A program made the position numbers and the translations under genes. Under the pieces are notes generated by a model. It worked only from the letters and a program-made list of their open reading frames with translations. It had not been told where the DNA came from and ran no database searches. DNA of 21,880 bases. Origin: Nemertoderma westbladi. Taxonomy: Eukaryota; Xenacoelomorpha; Nemertodermatida; Nemertodermatidae. Below are positions 1 to 9,145 of the stretch, piece after piece (position 1 is the stretch's first letter; the number at the start of each line of letters is the position of its first letter). The stretch is taken from NCBI GenBank assembly GCA_032718475.1, contig JAUCBJ010005122.1, forward strand, positions 1 to 21,880, given 5' to 3'.

Positions 1-948
1 GAATGTGAATGTGGGAATCAATAAACGCTGTTGTTACCTACCAATTTAAGGAAAGGAGCAGGTTACAGCGGCAGCATTCTAACCAAAACAATAAACTATG
101 TTGTTAACGGTACCAACCACAGTACAAATTGAGTGAAAGTAGCAGAGGATCGGACAGCCACAGCACAATGATCGGTGAACAAAACAAGCCCAAAACAAAC
201 AAGCCAATAAAAACAAAGAAGACAATGAGCGAGATGGCTAAATACAAAATATTGTAGTTAAAAAGTACTGTATAAGTTTGGTATGGTATGGTCAATGGTC
301 ATTATGTGATTGCGGGTCTGCCAAACACCCAACTCAGCAACTACACCCCACTTCCGCCCAACTACACAACTTTCACCCAACTACACCCAACTGTATCCAA
401 CTTACACCAAATTATACTGTATAGCACCCAACTTCCACAAATTATAATAATGTACAGTAACAAACTCTGAACTTCTTTGAGGAGTTGCTGAGATATGAGC
501 TTTTTAAAAGCTTCATGTACTGTATTTTGCACCCACTGCTGAGCAATTTATGAAAATACTGTAACAAACTAACGTTTATATTTATTGCAGGTTGGTTCTA
601 GAATAATTGATGAATTTAACAATAAATATACAAAGGAGAGACCGAGACTATTGGCGAACGATCCAGATACCTACAGATGTCTACAGTACATATACCACTC
701 ACCAAAATCCCAACCTAATGAAGCTACATGTATAAACTAAACTGGCGCTGTGGGATTGCGGTGGAAATGAAAACGGTATTGATATACAGGAGGGTCACAC
801 TGTTAACGACGAAATCGCATTGGAAACTTTTGTTGTAAGGAATGACAATGTTTATAATAAGTACAAATTTAATGGACATAATTTCTATATTATACAGTAC
901 TGTATGTTTAATGCAATTATAATAATGTAATTATCTTTTATGTATCAT
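1..948 (+). repeat. Left arm of the large inverted repeat
   Basis: Pairs with 2556-3449. It contains the ~50 bp dispersed module (48-96, minus orientation), a CCCAACTACAC-type minisatellite (about 327-440) and the word GCTGAGATATGAGC (about 487-500). A short hydrophobic ORF on the minus strand (about 104-295) has a counterpart in the right arm. The two copies differ mostly at non-synonymous sites, so it is not treated as a gene. Confidence 0.8.
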
Positions 949-1192
949 AGAATACAAGAAAAAAACTAAGCAGCTTTATTTTAAAAATCATGGCCTTTAT
1001 ATTAATTAATAATAATTTATAACAAAACAACAGAAAGAATTTTATAACTTTTTACATTTTTGATAAACTAAAATGGGATCTGGTAAGATCTGTACAGATC
1101 AAGAGAAATTCTGCAAAGAACTTATGATTCACTTCTTATTATCATTACTTCTTATTCTTTCTTATTATTATCATTCTTATTATGATTCACAT

Positions 1193-1542
1193 ATATGCCA
1201 AAATGGACAAGATCTTTACGAGAATCGATAAGATCGTTATACAGTACAGATCTTAGTGGAACTAATAATTCATCACACTAAGGTAGAGAATTGCGAACGT
1301 TGATCAATGTAATCATATAGACACGGCCTGTGGTCTCTAGTACATACAGTATATGTACAGAAATGATATGCCAGAATGGACAAGATCTTTACGAGAATCG
1401 ATAAGATCGTTATACAGTACAGATCTTAGTGGAACTAATACAGTAATTCATCACACTAAGGTAGAGAATTGCGTACGTTGATCAATGTAATCATATAGAC
1501 GCGGCCTGTGGTCTCTAGTACATACAGTATATGTACAGTAGG
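1193..1542. repeat. Direct tandem duplication, unit ~175 bp, two copies
   Basis: Copy 1 (1193-1365) and copy 2 (1366-1542) both begin ATATGCCA(A/G)AATGGACAAG and end near CAGTATATGTACAG. Differences are a few substitutions plus short insertions such as ACAGTA. The first eight bases of the unit recur at 1543-1550, where similarity stops. Unequal exchange or slippage inside the spacer is the simplest explanation. Confidence 0.9.
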
Positions 1543-2030
1543 ATATGCCAATATTCCAAAAGTTCGAGAGGTATTTGCCCGTAACTTTCTAAAATATTGG
1601 AACTTTTTCTCCAGTACGCCCATACAAAATTTTGTTGAAAATGGTTAAAATCTTCAAAAGTTATTTACGAATGTATTTTTCATTAAAGACAGATGGACAG
1701 ACAGAAAGACGGACGCACTTTCATGAAATTTTGCCCTATTTACTAATTATCATTGTGCGTTAAGGCTCGCCTTTACTGCGTGGCTCGACCCACAATCGCA
1801 GAAAACCATGGTCACGAAATTTTAAAAATTACGTGTATCACCAAATTTCAGTTCCAGAACGAAAAATACCTGTTATGCCTCTGAACTAAACATTAGATAT
1901 ATTGTACTGTATGGCCTACACAACTCCACATCCAAAAAAGCGATGTATATTAGAATTTGTATGGTTTTTGGCAACTTTATAATTTGCTTTATAATTTTTT
2001 ATTTTGAAAAATTCTGACATAGGGTGCGAG

Positions 2031-2130
2031 AAAGTGGTGAAAGTTAAGTGTAGTTGGATGAAAGTTGAATGTAGTTGGGTGGAAGTGGAGCGTAGTTGGG
2101 TGAAAGTGAGTCAAAGTTGAGAGTAGTTGG
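2031..2130 (+). repeat. Minisatellite of AGTTGGGTG-like units
   Basis: Degenerate ~20-bp units of the form AAAGTTGA(G/A)TGTAGTTGGGTG run head to tail. Related runs occur in opposite orientation in the left arm (about 327-440) and in the right arm (about 3040-3115), so the same minisatellite family is present in arms and spacer. Short ORFs here are by-products of the repetition. Confidence 0.75.
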
Positions 2131-2240
2131 GTGATAGTTGTGTGGAGAGCTGGATGTTCTGTGGGACGAGTCACCGCATTCATGGCGAGACTTAGCGCAC
2201 AATTGCAATTAGTGAAAGTAAAGCAAAATTTAATCTCCGT

Positions 2241-2281
2241 CAGTTTACAAAAGCCCGCCTCTGTAATCTGCTCCTTTCCCG
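2241..2281 (+). repeat. Degraded copy of the ~50 bp dispersed module
   Basis: Reads AAAAGCCCGCCTCTGTAATCTGCTCCTTTCCC (broken here only by wording), matching the 3' two-thirds of the module at 3353-3401 and 4869-4920. The GTTTTGGTTAGAA part is absent. Confidence 0.5.
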
Positions 2282-2444
2282 GGAAGGGAAATACAACTCA
2301 ACCACTAGATAAGGCGGCTCTCTTTACTACTTTCAGCTATTCCGGGAGGTTGATTGACAGGCATTTCTAAGCTTTGATATTTAGCCGCTCTAGGTAGACT
2401 TGCATTAGGCAAATTCCAAGTGATTTCCTAAAGGTTATTTTATT

Positions 2445-2531
2445 CCTATTATGAACCTAATAGGATCCTATTAGGAGCCTAATATGATCCTATTAGGAGC
2501 CTAATAGGATCCTATTAGGATCCAATAGGAC
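2445..2531. repeat. Three tandem perfect/near-perfect palindromes, ~22-bp period
   Basis: CCTAATAGGATCCTATTAGG, a perfect 20-bp palindrome, occurs at 2456-2475 and 2500-2519. A one-mismatch copy lies at about 2479-2497, and half-units flank on both sides. The array abuts the start of the right arm. Each unit can form a hairpin on either strand. Confidence 0.85.
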
Positions 2532-2555
2532 GTTATTTAAAAGCGTTACTGTATC

Positions 2556-3449
2556 ATGATACATAAAGGATAATTACATAATTATAATTGCATTAAACAT
2601 ACTGTATAATATTGAATATTATGTCTATTAATTTTGAACGAATTATAGCATTGCCATTCCCATAACAGAAGCTTCCAATGCGATTTCGTCGTAAGGCTGT
2701 GACCCTCATGTGTATCAATACCTTTTACATTAACACAGCGCCAGTTTAGTTTGTACTGTAGCTTCATTACTTTGGAGTTTCGGTGCGTGTTATATGTCGA
2801 CATCTGTAGGTATCTGGATCGTTCGCCAATAGTCTCTATCTCTCCTTTGTATATTTATTGTTAAATTTATCAATTATTCTAGAACCAACCTGCAATAAAT
2901 ATAAACGTTAGTTTGTTACAGTATTTTCATAAATTGCTCAGCAGTGGGTGCAAAATACAGTACATGAAGCTTTTAAAAAGCTCATATCTCAGCAATTCCT
3001 CATAGAAGTTCAGAGTTTGTTACTGTACATATTATAATTTGTGGAAGTTGGGTGCCATACAGTATAGTTTGGTGTAAGTTGGATGCAGTTGGGTTGAAGT
3101 TGGGTGTTTAGGCAGACCCGTAATCACATAATGACCATTGACCATACCACACCAAACTTTTACAGTACTTTTTAACTACAATATTTTGTTTTTTGCCTTC
3201 TCTCTCATTGTCTTCTTTGTTTTTATTGGCTTGTTTGTTTTGGGCTTGTTTTGTTCATCGATCATTATGCTGTGGCTGTCCGATCCTCTGCTACTTTCCC
3301 TCAATTTGTACTGTCAGACTGTGGTCTGGTGGTTGGTGCCGTTAACAACATAGTTTATTGTTTTGGTTAGAATGCTGCTGCTGTAACCTGCTCCTTTCCT
3401 TAAATTGGTAGGTAACAACAGCGTTTATTGATTCCCACATCCACATTCC
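2556..3449 (-). repeat. Right arm of the large inverted repeat
   Basis: Reverse-complement counterpart of 1-948. It includes the ~50 bp module in plus orientation (3353-3401), the AGTTGGGTG-type minisatellite (about 3040-3115) and the mirrored GCTCATATCTCAGC word (about 2978-2992). Similarity can be followed to about 3449, where the left arm runs off the window. Confidence 0.8.
3353..3401 (+). repeat. ~50 bp dispersed module, well-preserved copy
   Basis: Runs from GTTTATTGTTTTGGTTAGAA through CTGTAACCTGCTCCTTTCC. The left-arm mirror is at 48-96. Other copies or fragments lie at 2241-2281, 4869-4920, 4976-5020, 5060-5095, 5773-5820 and 19261-19311. The family is unidentified. Confidence 0.75.
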
Positions 3450-3680
3450 CATCCACCTTCCCACATTTCCATCCAGCAAACCTAAAACAATAATAAGTTG
3501 TGAAATAATTGTTGACGACTGTATCAAAATCTAATTAATACATTATGACAATGTACTGTATAATAATTTCAGATCAGACAGTCTGATTCATAATGTAGGT
3601 CTACAAAACTTCTATACATTGACCTGACTGCCTGACTGCGCCTGACACTCGCTAATACTAAATTTTCACTTCTTGGTGCT

Positions 3681-3935
3681 CTTTTGTGGTCTTTTGCATT
3701 CTTTTGCTGTCTTTTGCGGTCTTTTGCTGTCTTTTGTGGTCTTTTGCGGTCTTTTGCGGTAATTCGTCTTGCAGTATATCCATGCCTTCTCTGTTCTTTT
3801 GTGGTCTTTTGCAGTCTTTTACGGTCTTTTGTGGTTTTTTGCGGTCTTTTGTGGTTTTTTGTGGTCTTTTGCGGTCTTTTGTGGTCTTTTGCGGTCTTTT
3901 GCGGTCTTTTTTGGTCTTTTGCGGTCTTTTGCGGT
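3681..3935 (+). repeat. 10-bp tandem array CTTTTGYGGT, 22 units in two blocks
   Basis: Eight units (3681-3760) and fourteen units (3796-3935) of CTTTTG(C/T)GGT, in perfect 10-bp register within each block. They are separated by 35 bp that begin AATTCGT. Each block ends in GGTAATTCGT, and a third GGTAATTCGT lies at about 3989-3998. Because 10 is not a multiple of 3, long repetitive ORFs appear in several frames (LLRSF/VFCG-type repeats); these are artefacts. Regularly phased T-tracts are expected to give intrinsic curvature. Confidence 0.92.
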
Positions 3936-4868
3936 AATTCGTAGGACCCTTTTGTTGTGTATTTTTGGGAAATTTTGTGTTTTTTTGGGTAATTCGTAGG
4001 ACCGATAATTCGCTGAAGAGGTTGAGTTGATGTGCGTATCCATCATATCATATTCATATATACCTGTCTGCCTGTGTCAGTGTCAGAGTGTGTATAGGCC
4101 TACAATCTATCGTTGGTAATAACATTTTTCGTGCGGTCAACAAAAGGCAAAACGGGTTGCAACACATAAATTACAGAATTACATAGAGTACAGTATTAAA
4201 AGCTTGGCTCCGGCTTATTTTTCGCCCCTTCTGCCTACTGCCCTTCTGGCCTGCGCGTGCCCGGGTTGACTAGCTCCCACCTACGCAACGCCACTGCCAC
4301 TGCACTGGCAGACTGGGGAATAGTACTGTAGGCCCCTATTCCAAATCGTATCTGCGATGTGTTTCCAGTCTGCCAGTTGTTTCGGCTTTATAGCATATTA
4401 AACTGTACCTATCAGCCTATGTACCACCGGCCCGGCCCCATGGGCTCTGTGTTCAGGTGTTGAATCTAATTTAACTGAGGTCTATGCGTTTTGCATGACA
4501 TTTCTCTCGTATCTCATCTGGACCAACCATAGTATAGGCCTAAGTCGTTTTGTTTTATTCACTGTTCAACTTTCTCCTGTTTTATTTTATTATAATTATG
4601 TGCAGTTTTATTTATACGCTTCTACTGTTCTATGATAGCGGTGTCTCCACCCAAATAATATAATAATTTTAATAATAATAACCAGGAAACAGCATTCGAC
4701 TACGCGTACGGCGTATACATACGCGTACCGGTATGTGAAATCGCTCAATGTAATGTATACAGTAGATAGGCCTACGTGGATACGAGGATACGTACGCAAC
4801 GCACATACGTACGGCAACCAGGCAACGGCATACGTCAGAACGTATGTACGTTGGAAAGTAGAACCCGT

Positions 4869-4920
4869 ATTGTTTTGGTTAGAAAAGCCCAGAAGCCCGA
4901 CTCTGTAACCTGCTCCTTTC
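4869..4920 (+). repeat. ~50 bp dispersed module copy
   Basis: ATTGTTTTGGTTAGAAAAGC followed by CTCTGTAACCTGCTCCTTTC. The middle differs from the 3353 copy by a small insertion. Two degraded copies follow in the same orientation (4976-5020, 5060-5095), giving a loose direct cluster. Confidence 0.7.
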
Positions 4921-5772
4921 TGCCTTTCTTGTATCAGTCTGTCAGTGTATTGTTCAGTTGTTGACAAAAGCCTGGATAGAAAAGCCTGGCTTTGCAACCT
5001 CTTCCTTTGTGCCTTTCCCGCAATTGGCGATTGGTCGGTAGGCCTATCGAGTTCGTTTCTTGTTTTGGTTAAAAAAAACTCGCCTCTGTAAAAACTTTCA
5101 TCAAAACTTTGACATTGAAGGACTACAGTCTGACAGTAAGATCTGAAGATACTGTAGCCTATCGCCTATCCTGTAATATGAGTGCTACTGGCACTGGCCA
5201 CGCTCCTTCAGTCCTTTCATAATACATACGACGCAGTCTGACAGTGCAAAACTACAGTCAGGACTGCAGTCGCAGGTGTACACTGCACACTGTCTGACTG
5301 AAGGCCTACGTCAAGGACTACTGAAGCTTCAGTCCTTGGCCTACAACGTACCGGTACCGGTACATGTACAGTACAGTATACACCGTAGTACACTACAGCA
5401 CTATGTACAGATGTACGTACAGTCAGACAGTTGTACAGTTCAGCAGTCTGGCAGTTGTAATGGAAAGATGGTTATAAATAAATTCACTGCAGCACTGCGT
5501 CTTTCTATCATTTGAATTTCCCGGGCTATGGTATGGAGCAGGGTGGCACCTTTTAGGGACATGTATCATCGGGCGTTACCATTTTAATTTGTTTGAACTG
5601 ATTTTAGTAATTTGTGTTGCATTAGTTGCGCAGATATCATCTGAGCTTTAAATTAAATTAATTATATTTTATTATATTATTATTATTTATTATATAGAGT
5701 TTTAGGTACATTGACAACCAATACCGATATCCATTATTACAGAAATAAGGGCAAATCATTATCAATTGAGAT

Positions 5773-5820
5773 AAAAGGAACCGGTTATAGTGGAAGACTG
5801 TACAAACCAAAACAATAAAC
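5773..5820 (-). repeat. ~50 bp dispersed module copy, diverged
   Basis: On the plus strand it reads AAAAGGAACCGGTTATAGTG and ends ACAAACCAAAACAATAAAC. The outer parts match the module in minus orientation; the centre is diverged. Confidence 0.55.
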
Positions 5821-6447
5821 GATACAAGTGGTTCGCACATCACACAATGACGATATTTAAACTCTCTCAAGTGCAAAGTGGGTGACCGGACCGCTGGACG
5901 CTGGTACTGTATGTATATGCATACTTATACGTTCGTGGGACCTTCGCGCAGCACGAGAGCCTAAATTAGAAAGTACATTATACTAATCTCTATTAGATAT
6001 ACGAAAACTGTCTTTCCTAAAATATATATGAGTGAAGGCGATGTTATCAGTTTGTGATAAATAGAGATCCATTTCAGTTTGCCCTTACACACTTTAACTG
6101 TCATTTGTAAACCTTCTAACTAGGGCTATTTAAGTTAAGTATGACATTTTTAGTTTTACAATACTCTTCTCCTTCATTAGCCTCGTTGCGCTCGTCCTGT
6201 TTTGTCTTAAAATAATTTCCCTAAACGGAGACTAACGACCTTTATAACTGTGCAAAGTCTCGAAACTGTGAGAGTAACTGCTGATTTATGGCAGATGGAT
6301 ACTCGTATCCACTGTAAACTCGTTGCGTTCGTTCGTTTTTGACCAAACGTGAGATTCTTTCTAAACTTTAGACGGACTACATACATATCAAGTTTCGTTT
6401 AATTTCATCAAGGAATAACCGAGTTATTAGCGATCAAAAATTTACTG

Positions 6448-7140
6448 TATATCATTCGAAAGATAATTTAATTCTGAGCTTGCATGCAAAAATTTAGGGT
6501 CCAATAAAAAAGTACAAAAATTTTATAGGCTATTCTTTAAAACAATCTTATTTTTTATTATTTTTTATTTAATCACAATTAAAAAAATATAATTTATCCA
6601 GCGTTAGTCATCAGCTTTACAGCCATGATTCCCCTTTGCAGCACGGGGAGCTCCTCGATAGTGGCAAAGGATGTTGGCGCCCTTAAAAGGGCCGTTTGTT
6701 TTTGTTTGAGTTCAGTTTGATTATGCCACAGAATCACGATCCTCTCTAAAAGTAACATTTCTGATCCTGTCAACCTTACGTTTTTCTTCAGAGTCATTGA
6801 AGATTGCAATGGAACTTGTCATTTTAATTACTTTTGTTAGGCCTAATTCAGTAAAATTAATAAAGAAGCACCAATACCGGTAACTGAATACTGTAATATA
6901 TTGCAATACAGCAAAAGTCAGGCAGTAATAACTGTTTAAACAGGGCTGCAACCTGCAAAGCCAGAAAGCTGATGACTAACGCTGGATAAATTATATTTTT
7001 TTAAATTGCGATTAAATCAAAAATATTGAAAAGTAAGATAAGTAGGTTTAAAGAATTGCCTATAAAATTTTTATACTTTTGTAATGGACCCTAAATTATT
7101 GCATGCAAGCTCAGAATTAAATTCTTTTTCAAATGATATA
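6448..7140. mobile_element. Foldback / long-TIR element, ~693 bp
   Basis: Bases 6448-6618 (from TATATCATTCGAAAGATAAT to CCAGCGTTAGTCATCAGC) are mirrored at 6965-7140. Both arms share AATTTAATTCTGAGCTTGCA near the tips. The ~345-bp centre is not inverted. On the minus strand the centre holds two overlapping ORFs (within about 6594-6951) of unknown identity. No unambiguous target-site duplication was found. It is probably a non-autonomous DNA element. Confidence 0.8.
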
Positions 7141-7680
7141 TTACACGAAAGTACATGTCTGGCAGTTCTGGCTGGCCAGGGGGGGGGGGGGGGGGGAATC
7201 ATTATGGAACACCCGGTACACAAGTTTTATATAGTGCTATTATAATAAATGAATGGCGAGCAAAGCGAGTAGAGAACATTTTTTAAATTTTTCGCTTATG
7301 ACACATGTCCTGTACACTGTATCCTAATGTCCTGTACATAGGGTCTAATGTATCACAATCCCTGACTTTTTACTGATTTGTCCTATTTTTACAAGAATAC
7401 CCTGACATTTGCCTGGCATTTCAGCGCCCCTGGGTGAGTGTGCCCGGGAGAACATCCCACCCCCCCCCCCCCCTCGCTACGCCTCTGTAGTTGCGTTTAC
7501 AATTTTACAATACATGCAAGCGGTTTCAAGTCATTTGGTGGATATACAAACATAAAATGATATGTGGCAGTGTAAGGTAACAGCTAACAGGTACCCATGA
7601 GAGTATAAAAGTAAGAGCAAGCGCGATAATCTTTAGCTTCATATTACTGTATTAAAAGTACGTAAATACAATGAAATAAT
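7141..7680. other. Non-coding stretch with opposed G18 and C14 runs
   Basis: An 18-G run lies at 7179-7196 and a 14-C run at 7460-7473, so the ~260 bp between them is bracketed by G/C homopolymers in inverted orientation. The enclosed DNA contains GTCCTGTACA twice (about 7307-7340). No gene, and no clear TSD or longer inverted repeat beyond the homopolymers. Confidence 0.5.
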
Positions 7681-7697
7681 ATGCATAAGTTCTAAAC

Positions 7698-7727
7698 GTT
7701 TCGATTTTTACACAAAATCATCATCAG
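7698..7727 (-). other. Hammerhead-ribozyme-like core (CTGATGA...GAAAC) near PLE 3' end
   Basis: On the minus strand CTGATGA is followed by a hairpin GATTTT-GTGTA-AAAATC and then GAAAC. This resembles the conserved core of type I hammerhead ribozymes, which are known from Penelope-like elements. It lies on the same strand as, and 3' of, the PLE coding fragments. An extra T precedes the stem II equivalent, and I could not identify a convincing stem III or cleavage triplet. It is either a decayed ribozyme or a chance match. Confidence 0.3.
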
Positions 7728-7773
7728 TAATAATGGACAAAATTTGGCCTAAGTGTTGCATACTGAATTTATA

Positions 7774-8621
7774 GGATAGTTGGAAATTAAGCACACAATC
7801 AAACACAACCAAACACACCCAAACACAATCAAACACAGTCCAAATGTTAACCAATTTTGTCAAACACAGTCCAAATCGGAAAGCCAAGGTAATTCTACGT
7901 CAGTTTGTATAAAAATTATTTTCAAAATGTCCGCACAATGCCACTATTATTGCCAATTTGTATCTCAACGCACAGCTGGACTGGTTGCTAGGCACTAGTG
8001 AGTGACGTTGGCCTTATATCCCTTGCACACTGTACTGTACAGCCTACTCGGTAGGGGTAGGCACTAGGCAGGTAGGCATATTGCAGTATTGCGATCACAT
8101 ACCGGCAGACCGGTGCCGGTGATGTAGTGAGGTACCGTACCAATAGTTAGTTCTTTAAATCATTGTATTTTATTCCGCTATTTGTTATGGTACCCGTAAT
8201 CCTGTAGGCCTAATCTATTCTGTCTGTCTGTAGGGCTAGCTGGCTAGGCAGCTAGGGCTACTGCAGTACTGCAAATTTCGATTACCGCAAATTACTGGTC
8301 AGCCGGTATGTGATAGCAATACTGAAATATGCCTTGCCTACCTCTACCAGAGGCTGTACTGTACATCAGTGTACAGGGGATATCAGGCCAACGTCACTAG
8401 TGCCTAGCAACCAGTCCAGCTGTGCGTTGAGATACAAATTGGCAATAATAGTGGCATTGTGCGGACATTTTGAAAATAATTTTTATACAAACTGACGTAG
8501 AATTACCTTGGCTTTACGATTTGGACTGTGTTTGACAAAATTGGTTAACATTTGGACTGTGTTTGACTGTGTTTGGGTGTGTTTGGTTGTGTTTGATTGT
8601 GTGCTTAATTTCCAACTATCC
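7774..8621. mobile_element. Long-TIR MITE/foldback element, 848 bp, 9-bp TSD
   Basis: The termini are GGATAGTTGGAAATTAAGCA and its mirror. The direct repeat GAATTTATA lies immediately outside on both sides (7765-7773 and 8622-8630). The arms extend roughly 300 bp (7774 to ~8105 against ~8285 to 8621) and include subterminal AAACACAAYC repeats (about 7797-7870, mirrored at about 8520-8600). No ORF of note. A 9-bp TSD with long TIRs is typical of Mutator-like non-autonomous elements; the assignment is inferred. Confidence 0.88.
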
Positions 8622-8630
8622 GAATTTATA

Positions 8631-8881
8631 AGGTTGGCGCCAAAAAAATACCTAATATAAAGACCGTTCTAAGCTACTGTATAGATCTCCTAAAAAAAAC
8701 TGTAAAATATTTACTTAGTTATAGAAAGGGATGCGGGAGCTAATACAGTATGTACTGTAGTAAATGTAAAAATCTAAAATTAATACTATCGGTCGGTATG
8801 TATGAGTTACACATCACTGTGTATAGGTTCATGTTATTGATGTGTGCGTTGTGGATAAACAAACTGTATCTATATTAGTGT
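8631..8881 (-). other. Probable 3' untranslated region of the Penelope-like element
   Basis: Lies between the PLE stop codon (8962-8964) and the MITE, and continues at 7764 and below once the MITE is removed. No ORF, AT-rich. The assignment rests on position and on the hammerhead-like core further downstream. The real PLE end is not determined. Confidence 0.35.
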
Positions 8882-8892
8882 GTGATAGTTAG

Positions 8893-8954
8893 CACACACC
8901 GGCACAGCATTCTTAAAAATGCAGCTGCAATGCAGCATGCCGATCCTAGTAGTA
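8893..8954 (+). mobile_element. 62-bp 3' tail of an RTE-like retrotransposon with 11-bp TSD
   Basis: The segment from CACACACCGG to CCTAGTAGTA is flanked by GTGATAGTTAG on both sides (8882-8892 and 8955-8965). Its body (ATTCTTAAAAATGCAGCTGC to GCCGATCCTAG, about 8909-8949) is the inverted copy of the 3' end of the larger RTE-like element (9113-9155) with very few differences. This is a severely 5'-truncated insertion of the same family in the opposite orientation, ending in a TAG microsatellite. It hit just at the PLE stop codon. Confidence 0.85.
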
Positions 8955-8961
8955 GTGATAG

Positions 8962-9112
8962 TTAGAGAAGTTCTAGAGATATCGATTTAACTTTAGTATT
9001 TAAAGTGGGTTTGACCTCGCGAATTAGTAGAGCTTCTTTGATTAGAGAGTCGAATTGGGTGTTAGAAGAAGCAAGTATAGTAAAGTTGTTAGTATCGGTT
9101 GGGTGGTCCTTA
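8962..9112 (-). pseudogene. Penelope-like element, C-terminal end of the ORF (3' fragment)
   Basis: The minus-strand reading contains DTNNFTILASS, then SLIKEALLIREVKPTLNTK, ending ISLELL and a TAA at 8962-8964. The (K/R)EALLI+..KP.LN pattern is the conserved end of the PLE GIY-YIG endonuclease region. The upstream part of the same ORF is 6.6 kb away at 15697-16330. The two fragments share TAAGGACCA at the break and join in frame, from EHSLT at 15.7 kb to KDHPTDTNN here. This is the downstream half of a PLE interrupted by the RTE-like element. Confidence 0.85.
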
Positions 9113-9145
9113 CTAGGATCGGCATGCTGCATTGCAGTTGCATTT

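Larger units (their letters stand above)
949..2555. other. Spacer of the foldback element; no gene seen
   Basis: Apart from the ~175 bp direct duplication, the AGTTGGGTG minisatellite, one degraded copy of the ~50 bp module (2241-2281) and the palindromic repeats at 2445-2531, the spacer is AT-rich and has no convincing ORF. A short run of GACAGACAG-type sequence occurs near 1690-1715. Confidence 0.6.
1..3449. mobile_element. Large foldback element (long inverted arms), left end beyond window
   Basis: Bases 1-948 reappear as reverse complement at 2556-3449, around a 1.6 kb unique spacer. Examples: the AATCAATAAACGCTGTTGTT stretch near 17 is mirrored near 3412-3433, and TGTAATTATC..TTTATGTATCAT at ~925-948 is mirrored at 2556-2580. 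The arms are clearly similar but carry scattered substitutions and indels. No transposase or RT was recognised in arms or spacer. The true outer boundary and any target-site duplication cannot be judged because the left arm starts at base 1. It could be a foldback transposon, a MULE-like non-autonomous element with long TIRs, or two copies of one repeat in opposite orientation. Confidence 0.75.
4000..6447. other. Gene-free intergenic stretch with small repeats
   Basis: No ORF with recognisable protein features. Contents include a TACG/CGTA-rich patch (about 4695-4860), module copies at 4869-4920, 4976-5020, 5060-5095 and 5773-5820, a dense cluster of CAGTC/GACTG words (about 5105-5460) with a long imperfect hairpin around 5302-5343, and many TACTGTA and TAGGCCTA words. 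The longest ORF here (minus, about 4608-4997) resembles nothing I recognise and lies over the repeats. Confidence 0.5.

Noticed and set aside
104-295. Hydrophobic ORF on the minus strand, with a second copy at 3138-3353 on the plus strand
   Set aside because: The two are the same stretch in the inverted arms. They begin with TTG, not ATG, and differ almost only at non-synonymous positions, so there is no sign of protein-level selection.
1193-1542. Possible CRISPR-like or LTR-like direct repeat
   Set aside because: Only two adjacent copies with no spacers between them and no LTR-type coding content; a plain tandem duplication.
3684-4046. Several overlapping ORFs with repeated LLRSF/VFCG or KDRKRP patterns
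   Set aside because: Produced by a 10-bp tandem repeat read in all frames; no independent coding evidence.
4608-4997. 129-codon ORF on the minus strand
   Set aside because: No recognisable motif, overlaps a copy of the dispersed ~50-bp module and a TACG-rich patch, no poly(A) or promoter context.
6594-6951. Two overlapping minus-strand ORFs in the centre of the 6.4-kb foldback (e.g. with IRNVTFREDRDS)
   Set aside because: Short, partly inside the inverted arm, no family recognised. They could be a captured exon but evidence is insufficient.
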